In this document: positions 43,509 to 51,918 of the stretch, in pieces
Position numbering within the stretch: the first letter of the stretch is position 1
Layout of the letters: each line of letters starts with the position of its first letter
Assembly (NCBI GenBank): GCA_017407835.1
Contig: JAFQVV010000010.1
Location: 1-64,000 of the forward strand
DNA from: Clostridia bacterium
GTDB taxonomy: Bacteria > Bacillota > Clostridia > Oscillospirales > CAG-272
DNA: 64,000 bases
Direction: 5' to 3'
Notes under the pieces: model-generated
The model's database searches: none
Told to the model about the DNA's origin: nothing
What the model saw: only the letters and a program-made list of their open reading frames with translations
Made by a program: the position numbers and the translations under genes

Positions 43509-44342
43509 ATGGAAGCGATCACTTATCATCTTGAACAGTTTGACGGCCCGCTTGACCTGCTTCTCTCCCTCATTGCCAAGAACAAAGTCAACATTGCCGA
43601 CATTCCGATCTCGCTCATCTGCGATCAATACATGGAATATATCTCGGCTGCACAGGCGCTGGACATGGAGCTCGCCGCCGAATTTCTGGTCATGGCGAGT
43701 GAGCTGATGCTGATCAAGAGCCGCATGCTCCTTCCCCGTCTCGAAGCAGAAGAGGAAGATCCGCGTGCCGCGCTTGCCGACGCGCTGCTCCAATACCAAC
43801 GTGCGAAGGCTGCCTCCATTAAGCTGAACGAGCGCTACGCCCAATTCAGCGGACGTATGGCGAAGGACACCGACGAAATCACGGTTGACCGTACCTTTGT
43901 TGCCGATCACGAGGTCGATCTCCTTCGCCGTGCACTGCGGCATATGCTCGCACAAACCAAGCCCTCCGGCCGCGAGATTTCTCACCATTTCACGCCCCTC
44001 ATTCAGCGTCCCATCGTCCCCGTTGAGGTCAAAATTATCGGCATCCTCGGGCACATGCAGACGCACGGGGCATCGACGCTGGGCGAATTGTTATCTGACA
44101 ACCTCTCCCGCGCCGATCTGATTGCCGCCTTTCTGGGGATACTTGAGTTGGTCAAGGTGCGCCGCCTGCTAATCGACACGCAGGGGGAGGAAAGCCGTCC
44201 CATTTACGACCTGCGCACCCGGTTCCTGCTCAACACCGATGAATCAACCATTCTCCGCGATCAAGCGAATGAATTTGATTCCGCCATCCCCGACAGCCAA
44301 TCCCCTGATTCCGACAACGAAAGGACTGATGACCATGGATGA
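43509..44342 (+). CDS. scpA: Segregation and condensation protein A
   Basis: A 277-aa kleisin bridging the SMC heads. The N-terminus YHLEQFDGPLDLLLSLIAKNKVNIADIPI and the MASELMLIKSRMLLP region are typical. ATG 43509 is preferred to ATG 43503 because the GAGG site is 9 nt away. Its end overlaps the scpB start. Confidence 0.96.
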   Translation: MEAITYHLEQFDGPLDLLLSLIAKNKVNIADIPISLICDQYMEYISAAQALDMELAAEFLVMASELMLIKSRMLLPRLEAEEEDPRAALADALLQYQRAKAASIKLNERYAQFSGRMAKDTDEITVDRTFVADHEVDLLRRALRHMLAQTKPSGREISHHFTPLIQRPIVPVEVKIIGILGHMQTHGASTLGELLSDNLSRADLIAAFLGILELVKVRRLLIDTQGEESRPIYDLRTRFLLNTDESTILRDQANEFDSAIPDSQSPDSDNERTDDHG

Positions 44343-45114
44343 ATCCATCGCCATGACCGATATCCGCAAGATCACACAAGCCATTGAGGCGATTTTGTTC
44401 GCGGCAGGGCATCCTGTCACCTACGATCGATTGAGTGAGGTGCTTGGCTTGCCCGCACAGGAAGTTCGCCGTCTGACCGAGCACATGGCGCTGGGCTACA
44501 ACGGTGAGGAAAGCGAACGCGGCATTCTCCTGCTGTGCATGGACGATGCCTGCCAGCTCTGTACCAAAGAAGAATATGCGCCTTACATCCGTGAGGCGCT
44601 GGGCATTCGCCGCGGCGGAAACCTTTCCGCCTCCTCGCTTGAGGTTCTCGCCGTCATCGCCTACAATCAGCCCGTTACTCGCTCCTATATCGATGCGGTG
44701 CGCGGTGTTGACAGCTCGTATGCCGTCAACTCACTCATTGATCGCCATTTGATCGAATCCTGCGGCCGCCTTGATGCACCGGGACGCCCGATGCTCTACG
44801 CCACCACGCCCGATTTTCTGCGCGTGTTCGGACTGGAAAGCCTGGCTGACCTGCCCGATGGAGACGCACTCGCACTGGCGAGCGCAACCAAATACGAAGA
44901 AATCAACCGCGAGCAAAACAAGGTGGAAGCAGAGGAATCCGACCCCGTCGATACTGCCGCCGCCGAAGAAACTCCCTCTGCCGAGTCGGTATCCGACACC
45001 GTACAAACCAACTCCGCCGACACTGCGGAACAGCCCGCTCGGACCGATGACAGCCTGCCCGATCCCGAGGAGGATATGCCCGAGGGTGCAGTTGGGTTTT
45101 CGGATATTGACTAA
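44335..45114 (+). CDS. scpB: Segregation and condensation protein B
   Basis: A 259-aa winged-helix partner of ScpA. Motifs: ITQAIEAILFAAGHPV at the start, LSASSLEVLAVIAYNQPVTRSYIDAVRGVD and GRLDAPGRPMLYATTPDFLRVFGL. The last about 70 residues are an acidic, low-complexity tail (VDTAAAEETPSAESVSD), longer than in many ScpB proteins. ATG 44335 lies 9 nt after AAAGGA and 8 bp inside scpA. Confidence 0.95.
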   Translation: MDESIAMTDIRKITQAIEAILFAAGHPVTYDRLSEVLGLPAQEVRRLTEHMALGYNGEESERGILLLCMDDACQLCTKEEYAPYIREALGIRRGGNLSASSLEVLAVIAYNQPVTRSYIDAVRGVDSSYAVNSLIDRHLIESCGRLDAPGRPMLYATTPDFLRVFGLESLADLPDGDALALASATKYEEINREQNKVEAEESDPVDTAAAEETPSAESVSDTVQTNSADTAEQPARTDDSLPDPEEDMPEGAVGFSDID

Positions 45115-45165
45115 TTTGGTATATCTGCGGCAATACTGACTCTGACAAACCGAAAGGAGGACACC

Positions 45166-45861
45166 GTGATCATACTCAAGATTCTGCTGATCTTGCTGGC
45201 AGCCATCCTTTTGCTGCTGATCGCCCTCCTTCTGCTCAAAGCGAAAGTCACCATTGGGTACCGTGACGAGCTGGAACTTACCGTGACAGTCCTTGGCATT
45301 CCCATCCGCATTCTGCCCAAACGGCAAAAGCAGGTCAAGGTTCGCCGCTACAATCTGCGCAGGATGCGCCGTGTCGAAGAGAAGCGCAAGAAAAAAGCGC
45401 TGGCGGCACAACAAAAGGCTTCAGAAAAGCAGCGCAAAAAGGCACAGCGCAAAGCCGAAAAAAAAGCATCTGCGCAAAGCAAGCCCCAAACGCCGATTGA
45501 CCAAACGCTGAGGCTAATTCTGTCTCTGCTCAAGATCTTCTTTGTTCGTTTCGGACATCATCTGCACATCGACATCACCCGCCTGCGTCTCGTCATTGCC
45601 ACCGATGACGCGGCAAAGACGGCAATTCTCTGGGGCGCGGTCTGTCCGACGGTGGCAGCCATTCTTGAGTTGCTTGATCGCGGAACAAATCTGCACACCG
45701 ACCGAGCCACGGATATTGATGTTGCCGTTGATTATCTCTCCGACAGCATCACAGCCGACATCTGCATTGCCTTTACCCTGCGCGTCTGGCATCTCGCCGA
45801 CATCGGCCTGCGTCTGCTCTTCGGATTTCTCAAGCACAAATCCTCCCCCCAATCTGCCTGA
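45166..45861 (+). CDS. DUF2953 domain protein
   Basis: A 231-aa protein with a GTG start 5-6 nt after AAAGGAGG. An N-terminal membrane helix (ILLILLAAILLLLIALLLL), a highly basic Lys/Arg/Gln linker (residues about 60-105, KKAQRKAEKKASAQ) and a C-terminal domain with HIDITRLRLVIATDDAAKTAILWG and VDVAVDY-like repeats match DUF2953 (YtfI). It is almost always next to ytfJ/gerW in spore formers, so a sporulation role is likely but undefined. Confidence 0.88.
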   Translation: MIILKILLILLAAILLLLIALLLLKAKVTIGYRDELELTVTVLGIPIRILPKRQKQVKVRRYNLRRMRRVEEKRKKKALAAQQKASEKQRKKAQRKAEKKASAQSKPQTPIDQTLRLILSLLKIFFVRFGHHLHIDITRLRLVIATDDAAKTAILWGAVCPTVAAILELLDRGTNLHTDRATDIDVAVDYLSDSITADICIAFTLRVWHLADIGLRLLFGFLKHKSSPQSA

Positions 45862-45914
45862 ACTCCCCCACGGGACTTCGATAGATCATATTTTTGACGA
45901 AAGGACATATTATT

Positions 45915-46382
45915 ATGGCTGAAACTTCGGCAAACAAGCTCAGTGAAATTATCCAGACTTCTCTGGAAAACATCCGCACCATGGTCGATGCCAATACCGT
46001 CATCGGCAATCCCATTAACACGGAAAGCGGGACAACCATCATTCCCATCTCGAAAATTTCGATGGGCTTCGCTTCGGGCGGCCTTGATTACAACAACAAA
46101 AACGCCGCACAGGGTGACGGACAGGCACACGCACGTCCGGTACCCCAGAATTTCGGTGGCGGCGGCGGAACCGGTCTGTCCATTTCCCCCATCGGCTTCC
46201 TTGTTATAAATAAGGAAGGAAATGTCGATCTCATCAACGTGGGCTCTCCCGTTCCCAACGATCCCATTGATCAGATCAGTTCGCTCATCGAACGCTCACC
46301 CGATATCTTCGCAAAGCTGAAGGCGGTTTTCAAAAAGAAAGCCGATGATCCCGAGGACGCCGACGACACACCGATGGCATAA
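45915..46382 (+). CDS. ytfJ: GerW family sporulation protein (YtfJ)
   Basis: A 155-aa protein with NVRTMVDANTVIGNPI-like, TTIIPISKISMGFASGG and GGGGTGLSISPIGFLVI segments, the hallmark of YtfJ/GerW. In Bacillus subtilis GerW is required for proper germination. ATG 45915 is 9 nt after AAAGGA. Confidence 0.95.
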   Translation: MAETSANKLSEIIQTSLENIRTMVDANTVIGNPINTESGTTIIPISKISMGFASGGLDYNNKNAAQGDGQAHARPVPQNFGGGGGTGLSISPIGFLVINKEGNVDLINVGSPVPNDPIDQISSLIERSPDIFAKLKAVFKKKADDPEDADDTPMA

Positions 46383-46445
46383 ACACGCATGAATCAGCCG
46401 CTCACCGCATAGAATACACTACTTCTTGTGACGGGAGCGATCTTC

Positions 46446-47578
46446 ATGCAACAAGTTTCTCGAATTTTTCTCTCTGCCCTGCTCTGCTTCTGCGTATTGA
46501 CCGGCAGCTTTATTTTGCCTGCCCATGCCCAGCCCGGTGTTTCGGCAGAGGCCGCAATTCTCATCGATGCCGACTCGGGACGTGTGATCTGGTCAAAAAA
46601 TGCCGATGATCGGCATGCCATGGCGAGCACGACCAAAATCATGACCGCGCTTGTCGCTCTGCGTGAAATGCCGCTTGATACCACAGTTGAAATCAACCCC
46701 GCAGCAGTGGGGGTGGAAGGATCGTCGGTCTACCTGTACGCCGGTGAGCAGCTGACGCTGGAGGATTTGCTCTATGCCATGCTGCTCGAATCGGCCAATG
46801 ATGCGGCTGCGGCCATTGCCATCGCTGTCTCGGGCAGCATTGATGCTTTCGCCGCGGAAATGAATGCCTGTGCCGCCGAATTAGGATTGGAAACACCCAT
46901 TTTACCAACCCGCATGGACTGTGGAACGAGGAACACTACACCACCGCACGGGAATTGGCACAAATCACCATGCAGGCACTGCGCTATCCCACCTTCCGCA
47001 CTATGGTCTCAACCTATAAAAAAACCATTCCCCTCAATGGTGATGAGGGGGTTCGCCTTCTGCTTAATCACAACAAACTGCTCAAACTTTACGATGGTGT
47101 GATCGGCGTCAAAACCGGGTACACCAAGAAAAGCGGTCGCTGCCTGGTCAGTGCCGCCGAGCGGGATGGTGTCACGCTGATTGCTGTAACCCTCAACGCC
47201 CCAAACGATTGGCAGGATCATACCGCGATGCTTGACTACGGCTTTGCCAACTCGGTTCGCCATTCTTTGGGGAAAGCCGGTGAGCTCTCCTATACACTTC
47301 CGGTGGTAAGCGGCAGGATGGATTACGTCTCCGTCTGTAACACCGCACCGCTGGAGGTTACATTATCGGCAAATTCTCCTGTACCCGAGCTCTATGTTGA
47401 ACTGCCCCGTATGCTGTATGCCCCTGTGGAAGCCGATACGGTTGTCGGGAAAGTATGTCTTCTTGTCAACGGGGAGATTGTTGCCGAATCCCCGCTTGTT
47501 GCGGCATTTTCGGTTGAATCAGCCGAGCGGGAAACCGGCTTCTTCGCTTTTCTGCGCCGCCTGTTCGGTAAAAATTGA
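46446..47578 (+). pseudogene. D-Ala-D-Ala carboxypeptidase (DacF/PBP5 type) with a frameshift
   Basis: Two frames together make one about 377-residue DD-carboxypeptidase. The first part has a signal peptide (LPAHAQPGVSA), SxxK as MASTTKIMTA and SxN as LLESANDAAA. The second has the KTG motif VIGVKTGYTKKSGRCLV and a C-terminal domain. The break lies in the A-run at 46891-46893: one extra A would turn GLET-PIL into the family sequence GLENTHFTNPHGL and join the frames. All three catalytic motifs are intact, so the gene decayed very recently or the base is a sequencing error. It follows gerW, as sporulation dac genes often do. Confidence 0.85.
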
Positions 47579-47610
47579 ATGATCATATAATCACATATTA
47601 AGGAAAAGAC

Positions 47611-48369
47611 ATGAAATCATCCTGCTCCACCCCCGTCGAACCAATTCGCCTGCAAAAATATTTCACCGATTGCGGTGTGCTCTCCCGGCGCGCCGCCGAG
47701 GAAGAAATTGCCGCGGGCCGAGTCACGGTCAACGGGATCCCCGCTGTTCTCGGACAAAAGATTTTTCCGGGGATTGACCATGTTCTCTACCACGGCAAGC
47801 CTGTACTCCCTCCCGCCCGCACCAACCATATTTATGTAATGCTCAACAAGCCCCGAGGCGTCCTTTCCTCGGTCAGCGATGATCGGGGGCGGCGCTGTGT
47901 CACTGAACTGACAGTCGACGCAGGTGGGCGAATTTATCCCGTCGGACGGCTTGACTACAATTCAGAGGGGCTGCTTTTGCTCACCGATGACGGGGCGTTG
48001 ACCCATCGCCTGACGCATCCGCGGCATGAGATCCCCAAAATCTATCATGTCACCGTTGCAGGCAAACTTCATGATGAGCAAATCAGCACACTGGGGGCAC
48101 CGCTTGCGCTGGACGGATATATGACGCAGCCCGTTTTAGTCGAGCGTATCGCCGATGAAGCCAACGCAACTGTTTTGCGCATGACGCTCTATGAAGGGCG
48201 AAATCGCCAGATCCGCCGCACTTGTGAGGCGCACGGTCTGCGTGTTCTCCGCCTGTACAGAGTTGCCATCGGCAAGCTTGCACTGGGCGATCTGCCCGCG
48301 GGAAAATGGCGGCATCTGACGCAGGATGAAATCAACTATCTATTGGACAACACGAAAGGACAATCATAA
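47611..48369 (+). CDS. rluB: RluB/RsuA family rRNA pseudouridine synthase
   Basis: A 252-aa enzyme: an S4 domain (IRLQKYFTDCGVLSRRAAEEEI) followed by the synthase domain with YVMLNKPRGVLSSVSD, the catalytic Asp in VGRLDYNSEGLLLLTDDG and LYEGRNRQIRRTCEAHG. Expected to modify 23S rRNA helix 89-93 (RluB) or 16S (RsuA). Placement after scpB in the same run is typical of RluB. Confidence 0.93.
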   Translation: MKSSCSTPVEPIRLQKYFTDCGVLSRRAAEEEIAAGRVTVNGIPAVLGQKIFPGIDHVLYHGKPVLPPARTNHIYVMLNKPRGVLSSVSDDRGRRCVTELTVDAGGRIYPVGRLDYNSEGLLLLTDDGALTHRLTHPRHEIPKIYHVTVAGKLHDEQISTLGAPLALDGYMTQPVLVERIADEANATVLRMTLYEGRNRQIRRTCEAHGLRVLRLYRVAIGKLALGDLPAGKWRHLTQDEINYLLDNTKGQS

Positions 48370-48371
48370 AA

Positions 48372-48812
48372 ATGCTGGAAGTCAAACCCATTCAATCCAA
48401 AACCGAGCAGGAAGCTATCTGTGCGCGCTGCGGTGTGGAATATGACGCCGATCTGCTGGCTTATGCAGCTGTGGTCGACGATGAGCTCCACGGCGTCTGC
48501 CAGTTTGTGCTCACCCCCGAGGGTGGTTCTCTCCGGAGTCTTGGTACTGTGAGCAGCCGTGACCCCGATTTTACCGCCATGTTTGTGCTCGGCCGCGCAG
48601 CGTTGAATTTTATCGATCTCTGCGGTGTGCATTTTGCCACCTTTGATGCCCCCATCGCCGACGAGGAAGAGGCACGGCTTGTCCGCGCAATCGGCTTCTC
48701 GGAGGACGAGGCAGGCAGGTTGAGTGTTGATCTCACCCACTTTTTCGAGCATCCCTGCCAGCATCACGCGACGGGTCCTGCAGATATACCCAACACAACT
48801 GACGAAACCTGA
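48372..48812 (+). CDS. Small protein of unknown function, possibly GNAT-like
   Basis: A 146-aa protein starting 2 bp after rluB, preceded by AAAGGA. The pattern AYAAVVDDELHGVCQFVLTPEGGSL, AMFVLGRAALNFIDLCGVH, RLVRAIGFSEDEAG resembles the beta-sheet and final helix of GNAT acetyltransferases (a small-protein version), but the acetyl-CoA pyrophosphate loop is not evident. I cannot assign a reaction. Confidence 0.75.
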   Translation: MLEVKPIQSKTEQEAICARCGVEYDADLLAYAAVVDDELHGVCQFVLTPEGGSLRSLGTVSSRDPDFTAMFVLGRAALNFIDLCGVHFATFDAPIADEEEARLVRAIGFSEDEAGRLSVDLTHFFEHPCQHHATGPADIPNTTDET

Positions 48813-48834
48813 TTTCTCTTTTTTGACAAGCGCA

Positions 48835-48867
48835 CCTCAAATTTGGTAATAAATACCAAATTTGAGG
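48835..48867 (+). terminator. Intrinsic terminator at the end of the lysA-rluB run
   Basis: A perfect 14-bp stem (48835-48848 with 48854-48867), 5-nt loop, then CG and seven T. Confidence 0.9.
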
Positions 48868-48912
48868 CGTTTTTTTCATGCAACTTTTCATCAGGAAATT
48901 TATGGTAATCTC

Positions 48913-48966
48913 TTGAAATGTCGATACAAATATGGTAAAATATGGTTGTGTCAAATTTTACCATAT
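48913..48966 (+). promoter_or_regulatory. spo0A control region: SigA promoter, 0A-box-like sites and inverted repeat
   Basis: TTGAAA (48913-48918), 17 bp, TAAAAT (48936-48941). TGTCGAT (48919-48925) directly follows the -35 and TGTCAAA (48949-48955) follows the -10; both are one base off the Spo0A box TGTCGAA. A 12-bp perfect inverted repeat ATATGGTAAAAT/ATTTTACCATAT (48930-48941 with 48955-48966, 13-bp spacer) overlaps the -10. Autoregulation by Spo0A, or binding of another dimeric regulator, is suggested. Confidence 0.65.
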
Positions 48967-49015
48967 CCTGCTTTGGAATAAAAACACCTCATACACAGAA
49001 AGGAACAGAAGACAG

Positions 49016-49795
49016 ATGGAACTCAACACAAAAATTTTAATCGCAGATGAAAGTGCGCAGGCACGAGAGGACTTGCGCAGTGCGCTGGGGCACGCAGGCT
49101 ATCGAAACATCGAAGAAGCATCAAACGGCGAAGAGGCATTGGTCAAAATGAGCCGCTTTCATCCCGATGTGGTCATCATCGATGTCTGGCTCTCTAAACT
49201 GGACGGAATCGGTGTCCTGCGCAACAGCCGTGCCATTGATTTCACCCCTGACCGTCCTCCTCATTTCATTGTTCTTTCGATTGTCGCCAATCAAAACATC
49301 TTTGTGGAAGCATCTGCCGCAGGTGCCGCACTCTGTCTGCTCAAGCCCTTTGACAGCGGCAGTTTGATTGAACATATCGCCTCGCTCACCCGTGCGCCGA
49401 TACAGCCTGCCCGTATGCCCGCCGCGCAAAGTGATTCCTCCCCCGATATTGAAACGCAGGTCACAAAAATCATCCACCAGATCGGTGTTCCCGCACATAT
49501 CAAGGGGTATCAATACCTGCGCACCGCTATTCTGCTGACCATCAAGGACAGCGACATCATCAACTCGGTGACCAAAGTGCTCTATCCCTCGGTTGCCAAA
49601 AAATATTCCACCACAACCTCTCGCGTCGAGCGTGCCATTCGCCACGCCATTGAAGTCGCCTGGGATCGAGGAGACGTTGATACCCTCAATGCATATTTCG
49701 GCTACACCATTCAAAACAACCGCGGCAAACCCACCAACAGCGAATTCATTGCCATGATTGCCGACAATCTTCGCCTGAAATATAAACTGTATTGA
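49016..49795 (+). CDS. spo0A: Sporulation master regulator Spo0A
   Basis: A 259-aa response regulator. The receiver domain has the phospho-acceptor Asp56 ([13 protein letters not shown]), acidic pair D11-E12 and Lys in CLLKPFD. The C-terminal sigma-interacting DNA-binding domain is strongly conserved: [39 protein letters not shown] and [19 protein letters not shown]. The receiver is more divergent: ADES instead of ADDN and DVWLSKLDG instead of the usual DIIMPHLDG. It is monocistronic, controlled by the region at 48913-48966. Confidence 0.97.
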   Translation: MELNTKILIADESAQAREDLRSALGHAGYRNIEEASNGEEALVKMSRFHPDVVIIDVWLSKLDGIGVLRNSRAIDFTPDRPPHFIVLSIVANQNIFVEASAAGAALCLLKPFDSGSLIEHIASLTRAPIQPARMPAAQSDSSPDIETQVTKIIHQIGVPAHIKGYQYLRTAILLTIKDSDIINSVTKVLYPSVAKKYSTTTSRVERAIRHAIEVAWDRGDVDTLNAYFGYTIQNNRGKPTNSEFIAMIADNLRLKYKLY

Positions 49796-49826
49796 GGAAA
49801 ATCGGCAAAAATATTTGTACAATCCC

Positions 49827-49855
49827 TTGACAAATATTTCGGATTATGCTATAAT
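49827..49855 (+). promoter_or_regulatory. Consensus SigA promoter of rpsF-ssb-rpsR
   Basis: A perfect TTGACA (49827-49832), 17 bp, and a perfect TATAAT (49850-49855). Confidence 0.95.
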
Positions 49856-49861
49856 GTTGTT

Positions 49862-49935
49862 TCGGTACAGGCTGATTTCGCCTGTCTCCTTACCGCGCAT
49901 AAATTCTTTCTGTGTGCGGTCTTATGTCCATAGGG
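49862..49935 (+). promoter_or_regulatory. Candidate S6:S18-type autoregulatory leader
   Basis: The rpsF 5' leader has two hairpins: ACAGGC/GCCTGT (49867-49872 with 49880-49885) and ACCGCGCA/TGTGCGGT (49892-49899 with 49913-49920, one G-U pair). Leaders before rpsF-ssb-rpsR in many bacteria bind the S6:S18 complex for feedback. The ACCG segment is consistent, but I did not verify the conserved CCG bulge geometry. Confidence 0.45.
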
Positions 49936-49946
49936 AGGTGTAAAAC

Positions 49947-50342
49947 ATGGAAAAGGTTATCAACACGTACGAAACCCTGTTCGTCGTCGACCCGACCAAC
50001 GGTGATGAGGCTGTCAAGGCTGTAGTGGAAAAGTTCACTGCCCTGATCGCCGAGAACGGCACCATTGATCAGATCAACGAGTGGGGCAAGCGCCGTCTGG
50101 CTTATCCCATCAACGACATCAACGAGGGCCATTATGTCGTCGTGACCTACAAGAGTGCTCCCGAGTTCCCCGCTGAGCTCGAGCGTCTCTTCAAGATCAA
50201 CGATGCCATCATGCGCACGATGACGCTGAAGCTGGATGAGAAGGTCATGGCTAAGGTTGCTGCCGCTGCTGCTGCCAAGGCTGCCGCTGCTGAAGCTGCT
50301 GCCGCTGAAGCCGCTGCTGAGCCCGCCGAAGCTGAGGCTTAA
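49947..50342 (+). CDS. rpsF: 30S ribosomal protein S6
   Basis: A 131-aa S6; the core (YETLFVVDPT, WGKRRLAYPINDINEGHYVV, RLFKINDAIMRTMTLKLDE) is normal. After residue 95 it has a low-complexity Ala/Glu tail of about 35 residues (KAAAAEAAAAEAAAEPAEAEA). Such tails vary among bacteria. GGGAGGTG lies 7 nt before the ATG. Confidence 0.98.
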   Translation: MEKVINTYETLFVVDPTNGDEAVKAVVEKFTALIAENGTIDQINEWGKRRLAYPINDINEGHYVVVTYKSAPEFPAELERLFKINDAIMRTMTLKLDEKVMAKVAAAAAAKAAAAEAAAAEAAAEPAEAEA

Positions 50343-50376
50343 GTCCCCCGCAAGTTGAATCAGGAGGCGTAAAATC

Positions 50377-50856
50377 ATGGCAAATTTCAACCTCAATAAG
50401 GTAATCCTCGGGGGCAGAATGGTTGCCGATCCCGAGCTGAAGCAAACCACCAGCGGTGTCCCGGTTGTCTCTTTCCGTATTGCGGTCAACCGTCGCTTCC
50501 AGTCCAAGTCCAATGATGCACAGAACCAGCCTCAGGCTGATTTCCTGGACATTGTTGCATGGCGTCAGCAGGCTGAGTTTGTATCGCGTTATTTCCGCAA
50601 AGGCAGTTCGATCTGCGTTGTGGGCTCGATTCAAACCAGAAGCTGGACCGACCAGCAGGGTCAGAAGCGTTTTGCGACCGAAATTGTGGCAGATGAGATT
50701 AACTTCGTTGATGCCAAAGGCGAGGGCGGTGCAGGCTACGGTGCCGCACCCAGCCAGTATACGCCCGACTCCTACAGCGCACCGTCTTATTCGTCGGGCG
50801 CTGCAAGCACACCGAAATTTGAAGAAATTTCGGGTGACGATGATCTGCCGTTTTAA
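50377..50856 (+). CDS. ssb: Single-stranded DNA-binding protein
   Basis: A 159-aa SSB. The OB fold starts FNLKVILGGRMVADPEL-like with FLDIVAWRQQAEFVSRYF and ICVVGSIQTRSWTDQQG. A flexible Ser/Tyr/Pro-rich linker leads to the acidic tip DDDLPF used to recruit partner proteins. Placement between rpsF and rpsR is the classic order. Confidence 0.98.
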   Translation: MANFNLNKVILGGRMVADPELKQTTSGVPVVSFRIAVNRRFQSKSNDAQNQPQADFLDIVAWRQQAEFVSRYFRKGSSICVVGSIQTRSWTDQQGQKRFATEIVADEINFVDAKGEGGAGYGAAPSQYTPDSYSAPSYSSGAASTPKFEEISGDDDLPF

Positions 50857-50883
50857 CCAAAATTGAACAGGAGGTAACGTATC

Positions 50884-51135
50884 ATGGATAGAACCGAAAA
50901 CACTCAGCGTCCCGTGCGCCCCAACAAGAGAAGAAAGAAGGTCTGCGCCTTCTGCGCCGAGAAGATTGAGTACATTGATTACAAGGATTCCGCAAGACTG
51001 CGCAAGTTCATCAGCGAGCGCGGCAAGATTCTGCCCCGCCGCATTTCCGGTACCTGCGCAAAGCATCAGCGTGAGCTGACCACCGCAATCAAGCGTGCAC
51101 GTCACACCGCTCTGCTGCCCTATATCTGCGACTAA
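50884..51135 (+). CDS. rpsR: 30S ribosomal protein S18
   Basis: An 83-aa S18 with the zinc-type Cys pattern CAFCAEK...[23 protein letters not shown] and the C-terminal [15 protein letters not shown]. It ends the operon before a terminator. Its last about 26 codons are repeated, in decayed form, at 51754-51831. Confidence 0.98.
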   Translation: MDRTENTQRPVRPNKRRKKVCAFCAEKIEYIDYKDSARLRKFISERGKILPRRISGTCAKHQRELTTAIKRARHTALLPYICD

Positions 51136-51153
51136 TTTCAAAGTAGCAAAACA

Positions 51154-51188
51154 AAAACGCCCGAAGAGAATTTCTGTTCGGGCGTTTT
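51154..51188 (+). terminator. Terminator of rpsF-ssb-rpsR
   Basis: A 12-bp stem (51154-51165 with 51177-51188), 11-nt loop and a TTTTCTCTT tail. Confidence 0.85.
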
Positions 51189-51207
51189 CTCTTAAAGGAG
51201 ATCCTCT

Positions 51208-51723
51208 ATGAAACGACTTTCCCCTTATCTCGTCCTTATTTTCGCCTGCATTCTGCTTCTCTCCGCGTGCGCGGCTTCGTCTTCGGGTGATGATTTCCAG
51301 AAAATCAACACCTCAAAACAGGACAGCATTCCGTTTACGGATAACCAGTCCTATGCCGTGGCGCATTTGGGCTATCGGGAAATGACAAGTTTGGACCTTT
51401 ACATAGAGCAGTATCTGGACACCGATCAAATTCCCGTCCACTATTTTTCGGACGGAGATTATTACCTGGTAATTCCAAGATATTCCGGCATGGCTCTCTC
51501 CCTCTACCGAAATGATATGACCACCGAAAGCTCCACCTTAGTGTACGAAGACCCGGATTGCCAACCGTTTATCATCCAATGCAATATCAGCGATATCTTC
51601 CCCGACGTTACCATTCGCCTGACCCGCGAGGACGAAACGGTTGAATTTTCGCCATTCATTTCGCTCAAGGACGGCACGCTGATCGTGGGAGAAAACGGAC
51701 TGAATATTACTGTTGGACACTAA
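51208..51723 (+). CDS. Lipoprotein of unknown function
   Basis: A 171-aa protein. The signal sequence LVLIFACILLLSAC ends in lipobox LSAC (Cys21), followed by a Ser-rich spacer and a beta-rich domain (YFSDGDYYLVIPRYSGMALSLYRN, DVTIRLTREDETVEFSPF). AAAGGAG precedes the ATG. No family recognised. It sits between intact rpsR and a decayed copy of the rpsR 3' end. Confidence 0.8.
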   Translation: MKRLSPYLVLIFACILLLSACAASSSGDDFQKINTSKQDSIPFTDNQSYAVAHLGYREMTSLDLYIEQYLDTDQIPVHYFSDGDYYLVIPRYSGMALSLYRNDMTTESSTLVYEDPDCQPFIIQCNISDIFPDVTIRLTREDETVEFSPFISLKDGTLIVGENGLNITVGH

Positions 51724-51753
51724 ACAATATGCTCTTAAAAAACGGGCATCAGC

Positions 51754-51831
51754 GCAAAGCACTGGCATGAGCTGATCACCGCAATCAAGCGTGCACGTCG
51801 CATCACTCTGCTGCCCTATATCTGCGACTAA
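51754..51831 (+). pseudogene. Decayed duplicate of the rpsR 3' end
   Basis: The DNA translates as AKHWHELITAIKRARRITLLPYICD-stop, against [25 protein letters not shown]-stop at the end of the real rpsR about 700 bp upstream. The high nucleotide identity, including the stop, shows a partial duplication. It has no start codon or ribosome site and is not expected to be translated. Confidence 0.85.
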
Positions 51832-51841
51832 TCCAAAACAG

Positions 51842-51873
51842 ACAAGCCCTTCGCCGTGAGGCGAAGGGCTTGT
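51842..51873 (+). terminator. Terminator after the rpsR fragment
   Basis: A perfect 14-bp stem (51842-51855 with 51860-51873), GTGA loop and a T-rich tail. It probably ends the lipoprotein transcript. Confidence 0.85.
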
Positions 51874-51918
51874 TCTATTATTTTTCACAGACTTCAATTC
51901 CAAAGAAAGTGGAATTTG

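Noticed and set aside
46428-46430. GTG start for the frameshifted DD-carboxypeptidase
   Set aside because: The ribosome site ACGGGAG lies downstream of it; ATG 46446 fits with 8-nt spacing.
50251-51141. 296-codon minus-strand frame
   Set aside because: Antisense to rpsF, ssb and rpsR. Its similarity to another antisense frame at 51538-51903 arises only from the duplicated rpsR tail.
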